64,000 nt of DNA, from contig NZ_CP109811.1 in NCBI RefSeq assembly GCF_014856545.2, positions 3,838,001 to 3,902,000 of the forward strand, given 5' to 3'. Position 1 is the stretch's first letter, and each line of letters begins with the position of its first letter. The position numbers and the translations under genes were made by a program. The notes beneath the pieces are model-generated. The model made no database searches. It was given only the letters and a program-made list of their open reading frames with translations, and was not told where the DNA came from. Of the stretch, positions 26,292-34,786 are shown piece after piece. This stretch comes from Mesobacillus jeotgali (GTDB taxonomy: Bacteria; Bacillota; Bacilli; Bacillales; Cytobacillaceae).

Positions 26292-27188
26292 TCAGTCGCA
26301 CTCTCTCTTCATGCCCGTCATCTCGTACACATCTTTTAAATACTGAATGACATCATCCCTGGTATCTTCCCTTTGCAGTGCAAAGTCCATCGTTGCTTTG
26401 ATGAAACCGATTTTATCCCCGATATCATACCGCTTGCCCTCGAAGTTGTAGGCCAATACTGCCTGCCGTCTATTCAGCTCATTAATGGCATCGGTCAATT
26501 GCACTTCTCCGCCGTGGCCGGTGGGCAGCTGTGCCAGAACTTCAAAGATTTCCGGCCTCAATACATAGCGTCCCATAATTGCATAATTGGAAGGAGCCTT
26601 ATCTTTTGACGGCTTTTCTACCAGCGAATCGATATAAAACAAGTTTGGTTCCAGGTTCGCACCCTTTGGCTTTACGATTCCATACTTGCTGACATCAGTA
26701 TCTGGTACGCTTTGAATAGCAATGACAGAGCTATTGCAGTATTCAAATACGTTGATGATTTGCTTTAAGCATGGAATCTCTGACTTTACGATGTCATCTC
26801 CAAGCAAAACAGCAAATGGTTCATTGCCGATGAAACTCCTGGCACAAAGGATGGCGTGCCCAAGGCCGAGCGCCTCCTTTTGCCTGACATAATAGATTTT
26901 TGCCAAGCTGGATATAGTTTGGACCTCTTCTAAAATAGCAAGCTTATTCTTTCTTAGTAACGCATCTTCCAGCTCATAGGATTTATCGAAATGATCCTCT
27001 ATCGATCTCTTTCCCCTGCCGATGATGATAATGATTTCCTCAATCCCCGAGGCGACTGCTTCCTCTACGATGTATTGGATTGTCGGCTTATCAACGATCG
27101 GCAGCATTTCCTTTGGCTGCGCTTTTGTTGCCGGTAAAAATCGTGTCCCGAGCCCGGCTGCCGGGATAATCGCTTTGCGGATTTTCAT
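26292..27188 (-). CDS. galU: UTP-glucose-1-phosphate uridylyltransferase
   Basis: Makes UDP-glucose from UTP and glucose 1-phosphate. The nucleotide-binding signature AAGLGTRFLPATKAQPKEMLP begins near residue 9; GDDIV and the sugar-site VEKPS follow. ATG 27188 is chosen because AGGGAGGCAGCAT precedes it; the 20 codons upstream are not needed. 298 aa is the normal length. It is followed directly by ugd, which consumes the product. The 110-bp gap upstream could hold a promoter, though the whole run may be one operon. Confidence 0.95.
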   Translation of the reverse strand: MKIRKAIIPAAGLGTRFLPATKAQPKEMLPIVDKPTIQYIVEEAVASGIEEIIIIIGRGKRSIEDHFDKSYELEDALLRKNKLAILEEVQTISSLAKIYYVRQKEALGLGHAILCARSFIGNEPFAVLLGDDIVKSEIPCLKQIINVFEYCNSSVIAIQSVPDTDVSKYGIVKPKGANLEPNLFYIDSLVEKPSKDKAPSNYAIMGRYVLRPEIFEVLAQLPTGHGGEVQLTDAINELNRRQAVLAYNFEGKRYDIGDKIGFIKATMDFALQREDTRDDVIQYLKDVYEMTGMKRECD

Positions 27189-27298
27189 ATGCTGCCTCCC
27201 TTTTGAATTCCATAGTCTTGTATATTCAAAAGGCCAAGCTCCCGTCACGTTAAAGGCCTACCAATTTGAAAATAGACTATAATTAGCTAGATTCCTGT

Positions 27299-28066
27299 CT
27301 ATTCATGAAGAGGCCTGTAAACTTTTTTAATGAAGCGGGGCAGCAGCTTCGGAAGGATCTTCTTGCGCCTTTTCAACAGCACAGTCACCATCGCCTTTTT
27401 CTCTTCTTTCGTCATCATCCAATCATCAGGGATGGTAGAAACAATTTCCTCTATTAAAAAAATCGGGATCGTCTTGATTAACTCGAGGTATTCAATGAAT
27501 TCCTCTTCTTTTTCAATAAAAGCTGCCATCATCCGCTGGGCTGCACTTTTCCTCAACCCTGTCGGCAAATTTCCGATGCTTGGAATCTCCCAATTATATG
27601 ATCCTAGAATCTCGGCGTGGTCAATGATCCATAAATGATAGATATCCTTTGTATCTTCCTGTAAAAGAATATTTTTGCGTGTCCGATCCCTGTTGCCAAG
27701 CCAGTAATCAAGCAAAATGATTCCCGCCAGCGTCTCTGCATTCACAATCCCGGAAACATTTGTCACCTGGTGGCCGTCAAGGCAGTTCGGCACATACAAA
27801 GAGGCAAATTGAAACTGCGAAGGAGTAAATTGATCGTAATCAGGAATCATTTTAGCAAATTCCTCAGGGATTTCGACCAGCCTTGCAAAAGGAACAGGCA
27901 AACCGAGGTATCTTGCGAGGCAATAGGCTACCCATTCATTTGGCAAAGTCTTTTCAAAACCAGCCTGGAAAAATTTCACCACATAGTCTCTGCCATCATC
28001 GAAAGCGATGAGATGGGCATTCGATTTCCCTTCTAATTTCCTCCGGTAGGCGACGGGTTTAATCAC
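27299..28066 (-). CDS. HipA-like kinase-fold protein
   Basis: A 255-residue protein related to the HipA-like (HipA_2) family of kinase-fold proteins. Recognisable parts are KSNAHLIAFDDGRDYVVKFF (candidate nucleotide-binding strands with Lys), NEWVAYCLARYLGLPVP, LLDYWLGNRDRTRKNILL (a catalytic loop with D-x-x-x-x-N) and LWIIDHAEILG (Mg-binding Asp). GTG 28066 is preferred: GAGGAGGAGATC precedes it, and it overlaps the glycosyltransferase stop by 8 bp. No HipB-like antitoxin gene is adjacent. Substrate unknown; the context is glycan or spore-surface assembly. Confidence 0.7.
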   Translation of the reverse strand: MIKPVAYRRKLEGKSNAHLIAFDDGRDYVVKFFQAGFEKTLPNEWVAYCLARYLGLPVPFARLVEIPEEFAKMIPDYDQFTPSQFQFASLYVPNCLDGHQVTNVSGIVNAETLAGIILLDYWLGNRDRTRKNILLQEDTKDIYHLWIIDHAEILGSYNWEIPSIGNLPTGLRKSAAQRMMAAFIEKEEEFIEYLELIKTIPIFLIEEIVSTIPDDWMMTKEEKKAMVTVLLKRRKKILPKLLPRFIKKVYRPLHE

Positions 28067-29168
28067 GGCTGATCTCCTCCTCTGTGCTGCCATGGATGAT
28101 TTCGTACAATAAATCGATATACTGGTCCGCAACGACTTCAATCGCAAAATGCTGCTGGACATGCCGGATGGCTGTCTTGGACATTTGCTGCTGCCGATCA
28201 GGGGAGTCAATAATGGAGTATAGCTTTTTGACAGCATCCTCGACATTTTGTCCGTAGTAGAGCATGCCGGTCTTCTCCTGAAGCACCAGCTCTGTTACCG
28301 GCATCATGTTCGAAGCCACTACAGGTACACCGCATGCCATCGATTCAATAAAGGTATTGCCAAAGGATTCAGACTTGGTTGTCGCCAGCGTGCAGCCTCC
28401 GGACTTGCGGATTTTCGCATAGACATGCGGCATTTGTTGATAAGGAATGACGGGGTGCCATTTTACGATATCTGTCAGGTTCTCCTCCTGCCATTTGGCG
28501 GCGAACTGTTCCCGCTGGACGCTTTGCGCGCCACCGATCAGCCAAATTTCAATATCATTTCGTTCAGCTTTGATTCTTTTGGCTATTTCTAGAAGCATCG
28601 GCCAGTTTTTCCGTTTATCCACTCGTCCGATCCAACCAATGATTTTCTTTTCTTCCGGCATCACCGGGGCTTGATGATAATCGATTTCCCTTTCCCTCAA
28701 AGGGCGGAAGAACGATGTATCCACTCCGTTATAAATCACCTGGACTGGCTCAGTTTCAGTTAATATGGAAACGACTCGCTTTTGATAATTGGAAGGGACA
28801 ATGATGGTTTCAGGTTCGATTCCCCTGAAGGTTTTTAAATGAGGCTGAAGCTTGATAATTTCCGGGGTACGGGCCTCTATAATCACAGGGCCTGTATAAT
28901 TCGCTTTCCGGATCCATTTATAGGCATCCTTCGTATCGACAACGATAATCGCATCATAATTATTGGCTTTGATGATCCCTACTATTTCGTTTTCATCTTT
29001 CGTCAGGTAGACTGGAGCAATATCCTCCATGATATGAAGACCGCCATGATCTGTCGTATATAAAAATTCGGTATCAATTCCATGCTTTTTAAAATAGATG
29101 GAACGATTCCTCCACCCGGCGTTCACTCCGCCAACAGTCAGCAGCCGCCAGATTACTAGTACTTTCAT
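28059..29168 (-). CDS. GT4-family glycosyltransferase
   Basis: Glycosyltransferase with GT-B fold. The N-terminal acceptor domain starts MKVLVIWRLLTVGGVNAGWR. The C-terminal donor domain has IGWIGRVDKRKNWPMLLEIA and the GT4 E-x7-E motif ESFGNTFIESMACGVPVVAS. Length 369 aa. ATG 29168 has a GGAGATTCC-type site. It sits between two kinase-fold genes, which resembles the organisation of spore coat genes where CotS-type kinases neighbour a glycosyltransferase. That parallel is my inference. The donor could be UDP-glucose or UDP-glucuronate made by the neighbouring enzymes. Confidence 0.88.
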   Translation of the reverse strand: MKVLVIWRLLTVGGVNAGWRNRSIYFKKHGIDTEFLYTTDHGGLHIMEDIAPVYLTKDENEIVGIIKANNYDAIIVVDTKDAYKWIRKANYTGPVIIEARTPEIIKLQPHLKTFRGIEPETIIVPSNYQKRVVSILTETEPVQVIYNGVDTSFFRPLREREIDYHQAPVMPEEKKIIGWIGRVDKRKNWPMLLEIAKRIKAERNDIEIWLIGGAQSVQREQFAAKWQEENLTDIVKWHPVIPYQQMPHVYAKIRKSGGCTLATTKSESFGNTFIESMACGVPVVASNMMPVTELVLQEKTGMLYYGQNVEDAVKKLYSIIDSPDRQQQMSKTAIRHVQQHFAIEVVADQYIDLLYEIIHGSTEEEISRD

Positions 29169-29212
29169 TTTGGAATCTCCTCTCTATAGATTGGGCATCC
29201 TCCTGGACTTAC

Positions 29213-30229
29213 TTACTTTTTCCGCTTCTTTTTTTTCTTTTTCTTATCCAGGCTCTTCATGATCTTATCCCACGATGGGTCTCCAGCAAGGCTGTTCGTT
29301 TTTTCAGCATTTTTATTAAAAAATGAAGATAAATCTACTTGTCGCTGCTTCTTGTTTTTACCTTTAAGCTTTCTTGCCTTTTTAGGTTCCAATCCCATTT
29401 CTCTTCCCTCCCAGTATTCATCGATTTTATCCATGACCGCTTCTGGGTCCTCTCCACGGGCAAGCATTGTTTTCACCCATTCCTCCTTGAACACCTTGTG
29501 CATCATGTTTTCAAGCTGGCGCATATGAACCTTTTTATCAGATGTAGTCAACAGCCGGCCGCTCAGCTCGCTCAATTTTTCCTTATCCGGTTCCTTTTCA
29601 AGCAATAAATAATAGATTTCCCTGGAGATATCCTCCATCTCGATATAGTACTTCCATTCCTCATACAGCTCTGGCTTCAGGGATTGAACATGCTCCAAAA
29701 AGATCTTCTTATTCTTTTCGCCAAGTGAAGTCATCAGCTTCCTGGGATAAGGATATACTCTGTCACGCCAGACGGCCCTGGCAACGTCAATCACTTTCAG
29801 ACTGCCATCAGGCTGAAGATAGATTTGCCTTTTATGATGATCAATTCGGTCATAGCCAATCTCCTTGAAGGTGATCAGCATATGGATCAATTTCAGCGAC
29901 AGCTCCTCACTCAAAGGCTGGGACTGCAAGTACTCCCTAACATCCACCCCTTTGATGATCTCCATGGCAATGTACAAATCACCCTTCGCATATAGGCGAG
30001 GAAAAAGATCCGACTGCTGGCCGAGAGAAAGAGCGTAATATTCTCGCTCACAATCTTCTTCATTGCCGAACACCTTCACACAAATATCATCAGTCAATTT
30101 AAAAACAGCCCCCTGGCGGCCTTTGCCGATCATCTCCAGAGGGGAATCATTCACAACGTCAACATCCTCATTCTCCAGGTTCGTCACCTTGATTTCCTTC
30201 ATGCATTTTTTCAAATACTTCGTATCCAC
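29213..30229 (-). CDS. Protein kinase-like protein with poly-Lys tail
   Basis: Kinase-fold protein of 338 aa. The glycine-rich loop is IGKGRQGAVFKL (34-45), the ATP-Lys is in ICVKVF (K52), and an Asp in the YDRIDHHKRQIYL catalytic loop is followed by KVIDVARA in place of DFG. The C-terminal 90 residues are charged, ending in KKKKKKKRKK, probably an anionic-surface contact. GTG 30229 is chosen from AAGGAGGAGCATT directly upstream. It resembles the Ser/Thr kinase-like YrzF/YbdM group of B. subtilis. It is the first gene of the kinase-GT-HipA-galU-ugd run. Confidence 0.7.
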   Translation of the reverse strand: MDTKYLKKCMKEIKVTNLENEDVDVVNDSPLEMIGKGRQGAVFKLTDDICVKVFGNEEDCEREYYALSLGQQSDLFPRLYAKGDLYIAMEIIKGVDVREYLQSQPLSEELSLKLIHMLITFKEIGYDRIDHHKRQIYLQPDGSLKVIDVARAVWRDRVYPYPRKLMTSLGEKNKKIFLEHVQSLKPELYEEWKYYIEMEDISREIYYLLLEKEPDKEKLSELSGRLLTTSDKKVHMRQLENMMHKVFKEEWVKTMLARGEDPEAVMDKIDEYWEGREMGLEPKKARKLKGKNKKQRQVDLSSFFNKNAEKTNSLAGDPSWDKIMKSLDKKKKKKKRKK

Positions 30230-30352
30230 AATGCTCCTCCTTGCTATCCTCAAGTTCCAGTTCTTAATTAATAAATTCAGGGTTGGCCAAAAACGGAAGG
30301 GCATGAATCTAGTAAAAGCAAAATGTGTGCAAGTAGAGATTTAGTGGAGATG

Positions 30353-30505
30353 GATGACGGACGAAAAATGCTCTTTTTCACCTTTTCTGTCCGTCATAGC
30401 CTTGATGATGGACAAAAACTACTGCGTTTCCTTCTTTTCTGTCCGTCATGGTCTGGATGACGAACAAAAATTGCTGAGTTTCCTCCTTTTCTGTCCGTCA
30501 TAGAG
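30353..30505. repeat. Three-unit 51-52 bp hairpin array
   Basis: Units start at 30353, 30404 and 30456. Each opens with GATGACGGACAAAAA or a variant and closes with TTTTCTGTCCGTCAT. Unit 1 has the perfect stem ATGACGGAC / GTCCGTCAT. The array lies between divergent genes (kinase-like gene on minus, 261-aa protein on plus), so it is not confined to transcript ends. Confidence 0.85.
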
Positions 30506-30600
30506 ATTCGGCATTGTTTCATTGTCTTTCACCAACAAATGGCTGACGCTTTTTTTCTTTGTCTTGTAGAGGTAAAATAAATCTGAAAGGAAGTGGAAAG

Positions 30601-31386
30601 ATGGCAAACTCAACTGCAGGCACCACTCAGTCGCATTTAACTCAATATATCCCGCCTAAGGGCATGTACGAACAATTTGAGGATGAAGCTCATTATCTCG
30701 AGAAGGTCAAAGAATGGGGTTTGAGCACGAAGAAAGAGTTTTGGTATAAAGACAGATACCAGCATTGTCTTGTTACGATAAAGGGGTATGAAATATTCGG
30801 TGAAACAGCTGAATTCAATACTCTTGTGGTTGAATTTCCGGATGGCACCTTAACTTGTATCCACCCGGCGTACTTAAAGGAGATGCAATCTTCCAGCTTC
30901 GGTAAGGAAATCATCGCTCCAGCTCCCGGAGATGGAAGTGAATCTGCAGAGGTGAAGGTAGAGAAGCCTAAAGCAGCTGCTCCCGCGGCAACAGAAGCGA
31001 AATCAAAAACTCCTGTAAAAAAGGAAAAAGCGAAAAAGGAAAAGGCTCCTAAATTAGTGCTGCCAGAGGAAAAGGTTCATTTTACAGCGACGGTGAAGCA
31101 GTTTGCGCTAAGCTGGAACCATTTCAATGAGGATAATGACGAAGTAGTCGTGTTCGAGAATGTCAGGATCGAGCAGGAAGAACCAATCGAGGTTGAACTG
31201 GCATGGGGCTCTCACAGCAAAACACTGAAAAAGCATGAACTCGAGCCTGGACAGCAGCTTGAATTCGACGGTAAAATCGTCAAAAAAAGCCTTCCAAAAG
31301 GCAAGGACGTCGAAGATGAGTCTATGCTACTCGATGTTTCTGTCGCCTACAAAATCAATAACCCTTCAAAAATCACTAAAAAATAA
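30601..31386 (+). CDS. Hypothetical two-domain protein with Ala/Lys linker, 261 aa
   Basis: I do not recognise the family. ATG 30601 follows GGAAGTGGAAAG. Residues 1-105 form a compact globular region (YLEKVKEWGLSTKKEFWYKD; TLVVEFPDGTLTCIHPAYLKE). Residues 106-155 are a low-complexity Ala/Lys/Pro linker (KAAAPAATEAKSK...KKEKAKKEKAPK). Residues 160-261 form a second, beta-rich region (FTATVKQFALSWNHFNEDND; LEFDGKIVKKSLPKG). No signal peptide or membrane segment is present, so it is cytoplasmic. It is monocistronic with a strong terminator. Confidence 0.7.
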   Translation: MANSTAGTTQSHLTQYIPPKGMYEQFEDEAHYLEKVKEWGLSTKKEFWYKDRYQHCLVTIKGYEIFGETAEFNTLVVEFPDGTLTCIHPAYLKEMQSSSFGKEIIAPAPGDGSESAEVKVEKPKAAAPAATEAKSKTPVKKEKAKKEKAPKLVLPEEKVHFTATVKQFALSWNHFNEDNDEVVVFENVRIEQEEPIEVELAWGSHSKTLKKHELEPGQQLEFDGKIVKKSLPKGKDVEDESMLLDVSVAYKINNPSKITKK

Positions 31387-31388
31387 GG

Positions 31389-31423
31389 ATGGACTGGCGT
31401 CATAAGAGCCAGTCCATTTTTTT
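31389..31423. terminator. Terminator between the hypothetical gene and the tad operon end
   Basis: ATGGACTGGC and GCCAGTCCAT form a 10-bp stem, followed by seven T on the plus strand. On the minus strand it is followed by CCTTATTTTTTA, so it may act in both directions. Confidence 0.88.
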
Positions 31424-31476
31424 ATAAGAATCTTTGCGCATAAGATCAATCTCTAGATCTTTTCGGGGCTGACCCA

Positions 31477-32397
31477 TTATTTTGAGAAGGTTTGAAGGAA
31501 CTGGATCAGTGCCGGGCCAAGCAAGACGATGAACAAGCTTGGAAAAATAAACAGGACAAGAGGGAACAGCATTTTAACCGGAGCCTTCATCGCTTCTTCC
31601 TCGGCACGCTGCCTGCGTCGTTCCCGAACTTCATTCGACTGGACACGGAGAACCTGTACCATGCCTATTCCCAGCTTTTCGGCCTGCAGAATGCTGCTGA
31701 TGAAAGCTCGTACTTCCTCGACCTCGATCCTATTTTTGATTCCGGTAAGCGCTTCTCTCCTCGTCCGGCCAAGTCTCAGCTCTTCAAGGCTCCGATGGAA
31801 CTCGGCAGACAGGACGCCATTCTTTTTCGCTACGACCTTGCTGACAGCAGAATCAAATCCAAGACCCGCTTCAAGGCTGACCGTCAATAGATCGAGGATA
31901 TCAGGAAGCTCTTTTAAAGCGCTTTTATTCCTTGCCTTTTTCTTGATGCTTAAATAATAGTGCGGCAGGAAAATGCCGGCTGCCAGGCCTATGATCAGGA
32001 ACAGGAATATCCCCGCATAGCCTGCCTGGAGCAGGGCGCCATATCCGCCTGCCAAAAGCGGGAGCAGAAGCGCGAGGGAGATTTGCAGCAGCCTGAAATC
32101 AACAGGTGACATTCCAAAAGGACTTCCGGCCAGCTGAAGCTTCGTCTCGATTTTCGCTTCCTTTTCGCCTGGCATCCTCCGTTTAAAGCTTCTTTTGAAA
32201 TCATTGATCAATGGCTTTCCGATTCGCTCAAATAAGGAAGCATTGCTGCTCTTTTCAGTGACATCCGGATTCTCTTCCTTCACGCCGCTGACGAAGGTTG
32301 ACATACGCTTTTTCAGGTGAGTGGCCTTCTCTGCCCGCATTAAGTACAGTCCATAGATGGCTAATGAAATCGTTAAGAAAAATGTAAAATATAGCAT
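31477..32397 (-). CDS. tadC: Tad pilus inner-membrane platform protein TadC
   Basis: Type II secretion F-domain protein that with TadB forms the membrane platform for Flp pilus assembly. It has an N-terminal helix (LYFTFFLTISLAIYGLYL), a pair of helices in the middle, a GspF/TadC cytoplasmic segment (LPDILDLLTVSLEAGLGFDSAVSKV, ALTGIKNRIEVEEVRAFI), and a C-terminal helix. Length 306 aa. It is the last gene of the operon and starts 2 bp after tadB. Confidence 0.93.
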   Translation of the reverse strand: MLYFTFFLTISLAIYGLYLMRAEKATHLKKRMSTFVSGVKEENPDVTEKSSNASLFERIGKPLINDFKRSFKRRMPGEKEAKIETKLQLAGSPFGMSPVDFRLLQISLALLLPLLAGGYGALLQAGYAGIFLFLIIGLAAGIFLPHYYLSIKKKARNKSALKELPDILDLLTVSLEAGLGFDSAVSKVVAKKNGVLSAEFHRSLEELRLGRTRREALTGIKNRIEVEEVRAFISSILQAEKLGIGMVQVLRVQSNEVRERRRQRAEEEAMKAPVKMLFPLVLFIFPSLFIVLLGPALIQFLQTFSK

Positions 32398-32399
32398 CC

Positions 32400-33368
32400 C
32401 TACACCTCGACTGCCGTAATTTTGCGGATCAGTACGAATCCAATGATGCCGGAGAAAATGCCGGCAACCGTCAATGCAATTCCTATTGGATGACGGAAAA
32501 GCGTTCCGATATATTCAGGTTCGATTAAATAAAGGACGAAAGCCAGAATGATCGGGAGCAAACCAATGACAATTCCCGATAGTCTACCTTGAGCTGTCAG
32601 TGAAGAGATCTGCCTGTGGATTTTTGTCCGCTCCCTGATCGTCTGGACAATTTTATCAAGCACCGTGGCAAGATTCCCTCCTACCTGACGCTGAATCAAA
32701 ATGGCCTGGATCATTAAGTCCAAATCCTCGCTGGGCATTCTTTCTTTAAGCTCATTCAAGGAATCCTCCAGACTCGCTCCATATTGCATTTCTTTGATGA
32801 CACTGTCCATTTCTTCCTTTATCGGTGAACCCGCTTCTTCTATCACTGTTTTCAAAGCCTGCTGGAAGCTGAACCCGGCCCTTAAAGACCCGACAATCGT
32901 GGAAATCATATCTGGAAGCCCCTCGTTGAATTTCACGATTCGTTCCTTGATTTTCTTTTTTACATACCAGCCCGCCAACAAGAATCCTATGAAAAACCCT
33001 ACAACCATCAGGAGCATGTTTCCGGAAACAAGGAGCAGAAAAAATCCGGTGACTCCTGCTGCCAGCCATTTGAATAGGATATATTCCTCAGGCTTAAGCG
33101 GAAGCCCTGACCTTCTGAGCATGGTCTCGAGCTTCGAATTCTTCTCCTTGGTCAGCATATTTTTCCTGACCTTTTGCTTTGTCATTTGGTAGTAAACCAT
33201 CAAATCATATTGCTTCCGGTCAAGCTTCGTCCCTGAACTGGCCAGGTATTTTTCAATCCGCTTTTCCAAGCGCTTGTCCGATAGAAAAATCCGATGAAAA
33301 ATCGAGTAGAAAAGCAAAAATACTGTCATCATGAACAGGGCGGTAAGGACATAGATCATTCTCCCCAC
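32400..33368 (-). CDS. tadB: Tad pilus inner-membrane platform protein TadB
   Basis: F-domain platform protein, partner of TadC. It has an N-terminal membrane helix (YVLTALFMMTVFLLFYSIF), a helix pair at about 108-140, the conserved LPDMISTIVGSLRAGFSFQQAL and a C-terminal helix pair. Length 322 aa. It overlaps tadA by 13 bp, consistent with tight coupling of motor and platform. Confidence 0.93.
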   Translation of the reverse strand: MGRMIYVLTALFMMTVFLLFYSIFHRIFLSDKRLEKRIEKYLASSGTKLDRKQYDLMVYYQMTKQKVRKNMLTKEKNSKLETMLRRSGLPLKPEEYILFKWLAAGVTGFFLLLVSGNMLLMVVGFFIGFLLAGWYVKKKIKERIVKFNEGLPDMISTIVGSLRAGFSFQQALKTVIEEAGSPIKEEMDSVIKEMQYGASLEDSLNELKERMPSEDLDLMIQAILIQRQVGGNLATVLDKIVQTIRERTKIHRQISSLTAQGRLSGIVIGLLPIILAFVLYLIEPEYIGTLFRHPIGIALTVAGIFSGIIGFVLIRKITAVEV

Positions 33369-34786
33369 TCCTCGCCTTCGATAAAGACATTTGCGGGAAT
33401 GTGGATTCCTGATGCTTCAAGACGCTCATAGAACTTAGGCCGGACTCCGGTCGGGGTCAGGCGGCCAATGATTTTACCGTTATCATCCACTCCTTGTTGT
33501 TTATACGAAAAAATATCCTGGAGGACGATGACATCTCCTTCCATTCCCTGTACCTCGGTAATGCTGGTTATTTTTCTGGAACCATCCTTCAAACGGGATT
33601 GCTGAATAATCACGTCAAGTGCTCCAGCGATCTGTTCGCGGATTGCTTTGACCGGAAGTTCTACACCTGCAAGCAGCACCATCGTTTCCAGACGGGCAAT
33701 CATATCCCTTGCACTATTGGAGTGACCGGTTGCGAGAGAACCATCATGACCTGTATTCATAGCCTGAAGCATATCCAGGGCTTCGGCACCGCGGACCTCA
33801 CCGATTACGACCCGATCCGGCCTCATCCGAAGCGAGTTCCTTACAAGATCCCTTATCGTGATCGAACCCTTTCCCTCGATATTGGGCGGCCTGGATTCCA
33901 GTGAGACAACATGATCCTGACCCAGCTGAAGCTCAGCCGCATCCTCGATTGTGATAATCCTCTCATCATGAGGAATGAAATTGGACAATACATTGAGCGT
34001 GGTCGTTTTTCCGGAGCCCGTTCCGCCGGAGACAAATATATTAAGCCTTGCTTTTACACAGGCCTCTAGAAAAATCGCCATTTCATTGCTAAGTGTCCCG
34101 AAGTTGACCAAATCTTCAATTTGAAAGGGGTCCTTCGAAAACTTCCTGATCGTAACTGTTGGCCCATTCAATGCCAGCGGAGGAATGATCGCATTGACAC
34201 GTGAACCATCCGGCAGCCGCGCATCGACCATCGGTGAGCTTTCGTCGATTCTCCTGCCAAGAGGAGCAACGATTTTATCGATGATGCTCATGACATGCTC
34301 TTCGTCTCTGAACATGATCGATGTCAGCTCAATCTTCCCTTTTCGTTCACAATAGACCTGAGCCGGTCCATTTACCATAACCTCGCTGACATCTTCATCA
34401 ATCAAAAGCGGATTGATCGGTCCAAACCCCGTCAAATCATTCCTCAGTTCATCGACGACCTTTTTCCGGTCAATGCTGCCCCTGAATTGTTCATCCTCTT
34501 TCATGATTTCGATCGCCATCGCATCTAGCTGAGGAATGATGTCCTCTACAGGTGCATCTTTAAAGTCTTGAAGAATCTTTTTATGAATGAGGTTTTTAAG
34601 CTCCTGATGTTTATCCTGCTTCCTTTTGATTTCCGGACTGACAGCCTCTTTTTTATGCGGCTCCCTGAACACAGCCCGGATGTCAACCTTTTGCTGCGGA
34701 TTAGCATGGGCAACAAATTCATCGTGCTGGCTCTCTACTGCTTCGGCTTGCTGTGTCCTTTCCTGGATGCGGTTCAGAAGGCTCAT
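33356..34786 (-). CDS. tadA: Tad pilus assembly ATPase TadA (CpaF)
   Basis: Cytoplasmic hexameric secretion ATPase of the CpaF/TadA group powering Flp pilus extension and, in some species, retraction. It has an N-terminal domain to about residue 160, Walker A FVSGGTGSGKTTTLN, Asp box DERIITIEDAAELQL, Walker B RVVIGEVRGAEALDMLQAM, and His box TGHDGSLATGHSNS. Length 476 aa. ATG 34786 overlaps the tadZ stop by one base. Confidence 0.95.
   Translation of the reverse strand: MSLLNRIQERTQQAEAVESQHDEFVAHANPQQKVDIRAVFREPHKKEAVSPEIKRKQDKHQELKNLIHKKILQDFKDAPVEDIIPQLDAMAIEIMKEDEQFRGSIDRKKVVDELRNDLTGFGPINPLLIDEDVSEVMVNGPAQVYCERKGKIELTSIMFRDEEHVMSIIDKIVAPLGRRIDESSPMVDARLPDGSRVNAIIPPLALNGPTVTIRKFSKDPFQIEDLVNFGTLSNEMAIFLEACVKARLNIFVSGGTGSGKTTTLNVLSNFIPHDERIITIEDAAELQLGQDHVVSLESRPPNIEGKGSITIRDLVRNSLRMRPDRVVIGEVRGAEALDMLQAMNTGHDGSLATGHSNSARDMIARLETMVLLAGVELPVKAIREQIAGALDVIIQQSRLKDGSRKITSITEVQGMEGDVIVLQDIFSYKQQGVDDNGKIIGRLTPTGVRPKFYERLEASGIHIPANVFIEGEEWGE

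Noticed and set aside
27299..28066. HipBA toxin-antitoxin system
   Set aside because: No HTH antitoxin gene adjoins the HipA-like gene. It overlaps a glycosyltransferase gene instead, so a toxin role is unlikely.
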